Positions 32,197 to 35,139 of a DNA stretch of 35,139 nt are shown here, piece by piece. Source of the stretch: an uncultured Bacteroidia bacterium. Its GTDB lineage: Bacteria > Bacteroidota > Bacteroidia > Bacteroidales > F082. The stretch lies in the NCBI GenBank assembly GCA_902767725.1, contig CACXIM010000007.1, positions 1 to 35,139 of the forward strand. The letters are read 5' to 3'. Made by a program: the position numbers and the translations under genes. Each line of letters starts with the position of its first letter. The stretch's first letter is position 1. The notes beneath the pieces are model-generated. The model saw only the letters and a list, made by a program, of their open reading frames with translations, did no database searches and was not told the origin of the DNA.

Positions 32197-33864
32197 TTAC
32201 ATAAAGCTGCTGCCGCCGATGAACTGACGCAGCATGGATGTGGCCGGAATCTCCTTGTCGGAGACGGGCGTGAAATAATGCAGGAAACGTAGCAAACGAT
32301 GCGCCTCGGTGTATTCTGGACAGTTGTTCGGCACTGTGGCCAGGATGCTCTCGGCATGATTACGCATGACGGCAAACTCCAACAGATAGGCCGAGTTGAA
32401 CATCACGTCAGCATTCTCTTGGAAGGGATAGATCCATTTTTCCTCGGCAGCACGCACACTGGCCCATTGGCTGATGGTCTGGCGAGCAGTGAAGGCACCC
32501 TTATTGCTGTCGCGCACGATGCGGCGCAACAAGCGGTTGTCATCCGTTGGGATGGTGTTGTGGTCATCCAGCGCAGTGCTGGTCAAAGTAGAGATGAAGA
32601 TGCGGAACTTGGTCGACTCAGGAATCTGGTCCGTGAGCATGGGATTGAGAGCATGAATGCCTTCGAGTAACAAGACGCAGCCTGGCTTGAGTTGCAGCTT
32701 CTTTCCGTTGTATTCGCGAATACCTGTAACAAAGTTGTACTCAGGCACTTCAATCTCTTCACCTCTCAGCAAGGCCAGCAAGTCACGCTCAAGAGCAGCG
32801 TGGTCAACGGTATCGAAGTTGTCGAAGTCGTAGGTGCCATCGGGAAGCTTAGGTGTATCCACGCGATTGACGAAATAGTCGTCCGTCGAGAACGAGATAG
32901 GCTTCAGTCCACAAGCTTTCAGTTGTATGCTCACACGGCTGCAGAAGGTGGTCTTGCCACTGCTACTCGGTCCAGTAATCAACACCAAACGCACAGGGTT
33001 TTCGCTGTGATAGCGGCGGTCGATCTCCTCGGCAATCTGAACGATTTTCTTCTCTTGCAGGGCCTCCGCCACTTGCACCAGTTCGCGAGCCATCCCGTTT
33101 TGGCAGGCGTGGTTGACGTCGCCGACCGTGCTCAGCCCCATGATGTCGTTCCATTTCAAGCTCTCCGAAAACACCTCGAAGGTCTTGGGCTGGTCTTGCA
33201 TCTCGGCCAGTTGGTCGGGATGGTCGCGGTCGGGAATACGAATCAAAATGCCATCGCGATAGGCCTCGATGTCCCAGATGTTGAGATAACCCGTGGAAGG
33301 CACCAAGCGACCGTAATAATAGTCCGCAGTGTCTTCCAAAGTATAGTAATCGGTATAGGCTTTTCCGCTGGTTTCAAACAGTTTCACCTTGTCCTGCTGC
33401 CCCATCTTGCCAAACATGTCGATGGCGTCCTCGATGCGTGCCTCGTGGCGGTGGAACTGAATGTCGTCGGCCACTATGTTCCTCATCCGTAGCCTCAATG
33501 CAGCGATGTCATTACCATTAAGGATTTCACCATCGCTTTTCTTGATGCGGCAATAGAAACCTTTGGAAATAGGGTGCTCCATGTTCAGCTTGCTGCCTGG
33601 GAAGAGGTCTTGAGCCGCCTTGTAAAGCAAGAAACCCAGCGACCTGAAGTATACCAAACGAGCTGTGTGGTGCGTGAGGTCAAGGAATTCAACATCACGG
33701 CTGTTGTACACGCGGAACTTCAGTCCTTGCGACACATTGTTGACCTTGGCGGAAACGATAGGATAAGGCCTTTCGAACTCGAATTCGGGCAACATCTCAA
33801 GCAAGGTCGTGCCTTCCTTGAACTCTTTCGTCGTCTTGTTGTTGATGCAATAAACTTGGAGCAT
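32197..33864 (-). CDS. Nucleoside (uridine) kinase with threonyl-tRNA-synthetase-like N-terminus
   Basis: 555 residues. The N-terminal part (1-70) is a TGS-like domain, followed by a region like the second additional domain of ThrRS (HHTARLVYFRSLGFLLYKAAQDLFPG, about 65-250). The C-terminal uridine/phosphoribulokinase-type domain has P-loop GPSSSGKT (298-305), FSTDDYFVNR and DFDNFDTVDHAALERDL, a Walker B-like LLLEGIHALNP, and RRIVRDS. This three-part protein is widespread in Bacteroidota and Firmicutes and is annotated as nucleoside kinase; it probably phosphorylates uridine or cytidine, while the role of the ThrRS-like part is unknown. It starts 12 bases after the TPR lipoprotein stop, so the two form one unit. 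Confidence 0.9.
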   Translation of the reverse strand: MLQVYCINNKTTKEFKEGTTLLEMLPEFEFERPYPIVSAKVNNVSQGLKFRVYNSRDVEFLDLTHHTARLVYFRSLGFLLYKAAQDLFPGSKLNMEHPISKGFYCRIKKSDGEILNGNDIAALRLRMRNIVADDIQFHRHEARIEDAIDMFGKMGQQDKVKLFETSGKAYTDYYTLEDTADYYYGRLVPSTGYLNIWDIEAYRDGILIRIPDRDHPDQLAEMQDQPKTFEVFSESLKWNDIMGLSTVGDVNHACQNGMARELVQVAEALQEKKIVQIAEEIDRRYHSENPVRLVLITGPSSSGKTTFCSRVSIQLKACGLKPISFSTDDYFVNRVDTPKLPDGTYDFDNFDTVDHAALERDLLALLRGEEIEVPEYNFVTGIREYNGKKLQLKPGCVLLLEGIHALNPMLTDQIPESTKFRIFISTLTSTALDDHNTIPTDDNRLLRRIVRDSNKGAFTARQTISQWASVRAAEEKWIYPFQENADVMFNSAYLLEFAVMRNHAESILATVPNNCPEYTEAHRLLRFLHYFTPVSDKEIPATSMLRQFIGGSSFM

Positions 33865-33876
33865 GATTCAGTGGTT

Positions 33877-34914
33877 TTATTCTATTTCTTGGTTTTGTAC
33901 ACGATTGAGGGCATCGATGGCCAACTTGTAGTCAGGCTGGGTTTTGAGAACATCCCTATAGATTTCAGTGGCTTGTGCATAGTCGCCCATCTGTTCGAGC
34001 ACGCGGCCTTTGTTGTATTTGGCGTCAATGTAGGCAGGATTGATGGTCAAAGCACGATTGAAATAATCCAGTGCAGCCTCGTTATCCATGAGGTAAACGT
34101 AATTGACGTAGCCCTTGTTGAACAGCACGATATAGTTATAGGGATACTTCATCAGGATGGTGTCGTAATGCGCCAAGGCCTCCTCAGGCTCGCCATGACT
34201 TTGAAGATACATAGCCAACTCATAGCGCGGTGTCGGAATATCGGGGAACTGCTGCTGCGCCTTGCGCAGATAGTCCATGGCGTATGGCGGCTGCTGCACG
34301 GCATAGATACGGCTGATTTGCTCAACGGGGTCGTAGAAGTTCGCGTCCTGTTCCGAGGCCAGTTGGAAGTTCCTCAGCGCGTTAACCGTATCCTGTTTCG
34401 ATATCATGTAGCACATGCCTTTCACGAAATATGCCTTGGGGTTGTATGAGGCAAGACCTAAAGCCTTGTCAACGTATGCGAAAGCAAGGTTGTAATTCTG
34501 CTGCAAGAGGTTTAGCTCAGCCAGTTTCACCAGCGGACGCGCATCCAATGAGTTGATTTCCACCGCCTTGTTCAGCGTTGAGGCGATATTGTCTTGATCG
34601 CCTAAGGCATAATACACATCGGCGAGCAAGAGGTAGGTTTCCACATTGTTCGGGTCGAGCTGCAGTGACTTGTTGATGTCGACCATGGCCTGTCCGATTT
34701 GCTCACTGGCGAAATAAGCCTTTGCGCGGTGCACATAGAGGCTCGCATTGGTGCTGTCCAGGGTAATGGAGTCGGAAATCAGCTGGATAGCATCGTTCAC
34801 AGTGATAGGCGCCTTGGGCTCTGGGTTAGTATTTTCCGTTTCTGGTTTCGGTGTATTGTTGCATGCAAAAAGGGCGAGCAGCAGGCCAAGGAATAGGATG
34901 GATTTGTTTTTCAT
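33877..34914 (-). CDS. TPR-repeat lipoprotein
   Basis: 345 residues from MKNKSILFLGLLLALFAC; a start seven codons earlier (34935) is possible. Lipobox L-F-A-Cys18, then Asn-Asn and a Pro/Glu-rich linker (20-40). At least seven tetratricopeptide repeats fill the rest (for example ASLYVHRAKAYFASEQIGQAMVDINKSLQLDPN, and DAKYNKGRVLEQMGDYAQATEIYRDVLKTQPD at the end). Such lipoproteins are scaffolds at the periplasmic side of the inner or outer membrane; no specific partner can be named. It is followed by the nucleoside kinase after 12 bases and preceded by a heptamer repeat array that separates it from recA. Confidence 0.88.
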   Translation of the reverse strand: MKNKSILFLGLLLALFACNNTPKPETENTNPEPKAPITVNDAIQLISDSITLDSTNASLYVHRAKAYFASEQIGQAMVDINKSLQLDPNNVETYLLLADVYYALGDQDNIASTLNKAVEINSLDARPLVKLAELNLLQQNYNLAFAYVDKALGLASYNPKAYFVKGMCYMISKQDTVNALRNFQLASEQDANFYDPVEQISRIYAVQQPPYAMDYLRKAQQQFPDIPTPRYELAMYLQSHGEPEEALAHYDTILMKYPYNYIVLFNKGYVNYVYLMDNEAALDYFNRALTINPAYIDAKYNKGRVLEQMGDYAQATEIYRDVLKTQPDYKLAIDALNRVQNQEIE

Positions 34915-34948
34915 TGAATTTTCTATTGATCTCATAATGTCATTGGCC

Positions 34949-35019
34949 GTCAGCTTTCAGCAATCAGCATTCAGCTGGCAGAAACCAAGCTGATGGCTGA
35001 CTGCTGATGGCTGATGGCT
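34949..35019. repeat. Inverted array of GCTGANN heptamers
   Basis: The right part reads GCTGATG, GCTGACT, GCTGATG, GCTGATG, GCT on the plus strand. The left part carries the inverse units (AGCT, TTCAGCA, ATCAGCA, TTCAGCT). The array fills the gap between recA and the TPR lipoprotein gene. Confidence 0.8.
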
Positions 35020-35024
35020 AAAAA

Positions 35025-35139
35025 TCATTCTTCGCTCTTCTCCAACGCCTCGAAGATCTTGGCAGCGAGTTCGTCGGCGAGTTCGGGGTTGTCTTCGATG
35101 AGTTTCTTGACCGAGTCGCGGCCTTGGGCGAGCTTGGAG
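35025..35139 (-). CDS. recA: Recombinase RecA, C-terminal fragment (cut by window edge)
   Basis: Thirty-eight codons before a TGA at 35025-35027 read [20 protein letters not shown] and continue [17 protein letters not shown]. The GRD-x-K-x-x-x-x-x-NPE-x-A-x-E pattern is the C-terminal domain of RecA, including the acidic tail. The ATPase core lies outside the window. The gene is on the minus strand and is followed by the heptamer array, not by an obvious terminator. Confidence 0.9.
   Translation of the reverse strand, partial: SKLAQGRDSVKKLIEDNPELADELAAKIFEALEKSEE

Overview
The window is a stretch of chromosome from a member of the Bacteroidota, most likely order Bacteroidales. The evidence is the type IX secretion protein PorQ, the long (317-residue) NusB, a porin O/P outer membrane protein, the LysM/periplasmic-binding hybrid protein, the threonyl-tRNA-synthetase-like nucleoside kinase, and repeated TAnnTTTG promoter boxes upstream of genes that lack Shine-Dalgarno sites. 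Genus and family cannot be fixed from the sequence. Genes are tightly packed: no gene-free stretch exceeds 300 bases, and I found no rRNA, tRNA, CRISPR array, prophage or transposase gene.

Layout. The left edge carries the start of gdhA (minus strand). Next come guaA, a LysM/ligand-binding protein and a YwqK-like lipoprotein as one minus-strand unit. Divergent to guaA are prsW, a divergent ychF and idi (plus). From 7.4 to 10.6 kb lie a porin O/P and a YeiH-family transporter with a small membrane partner. From 10.6 to 15.8 kb is a three-gene plus-strand operon with ATGA overlaps: a sugar kinase fused to a RapZ C-terminal domain, a MurU-like nucleotidyltransferase and an AddB-like nuclease. 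From 19.3 down to 15.8 kb run nusB, porQ, recF and a DciA-like DUF721 gene (minus). Rubrerythrin and ferritin (plus) form an oxygen/iron defence pair, followed by an iron-sulfur aldo/keto reductase, an AtoE-type fatty-acid transporter and truA (minus). Then aat and arcA (plus) and a large secreted beta-galactosidase (minus). The right part, all minus, holds a TPR lipoprotein, a nucleoside kinase, nadE, a BRO-N protein and a thioesterase. The last bases are the end of recA.

The metabolic theme is ordinary housekeeping of an anaerobic, sugar- and amino-acid-using bacterium: glutamate and arginine metabolism, lactose or galactoside breakdown, short-chain fatty acid transport, isoprenoid, NAD and GMP synthesis, and peroxide defence.

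Two things stand out. First, the kinase-RapZ/MurU-like pair looks like a cell-wall amino-sugar salvage module in which an amino-sugar-sensing domain is built into the kinase. Second, the short gaps between genes carry at least six families of small self-complementary or tandem repeats (7- and 8-base period arrays, REP-like hairpins, a 28-bp perfect palindrome). Three of these repeats have become part of coding sequence: the linker of the fusion kinase, an internal loop of the nucleotidyltransferase and the C-terminus of TruA.
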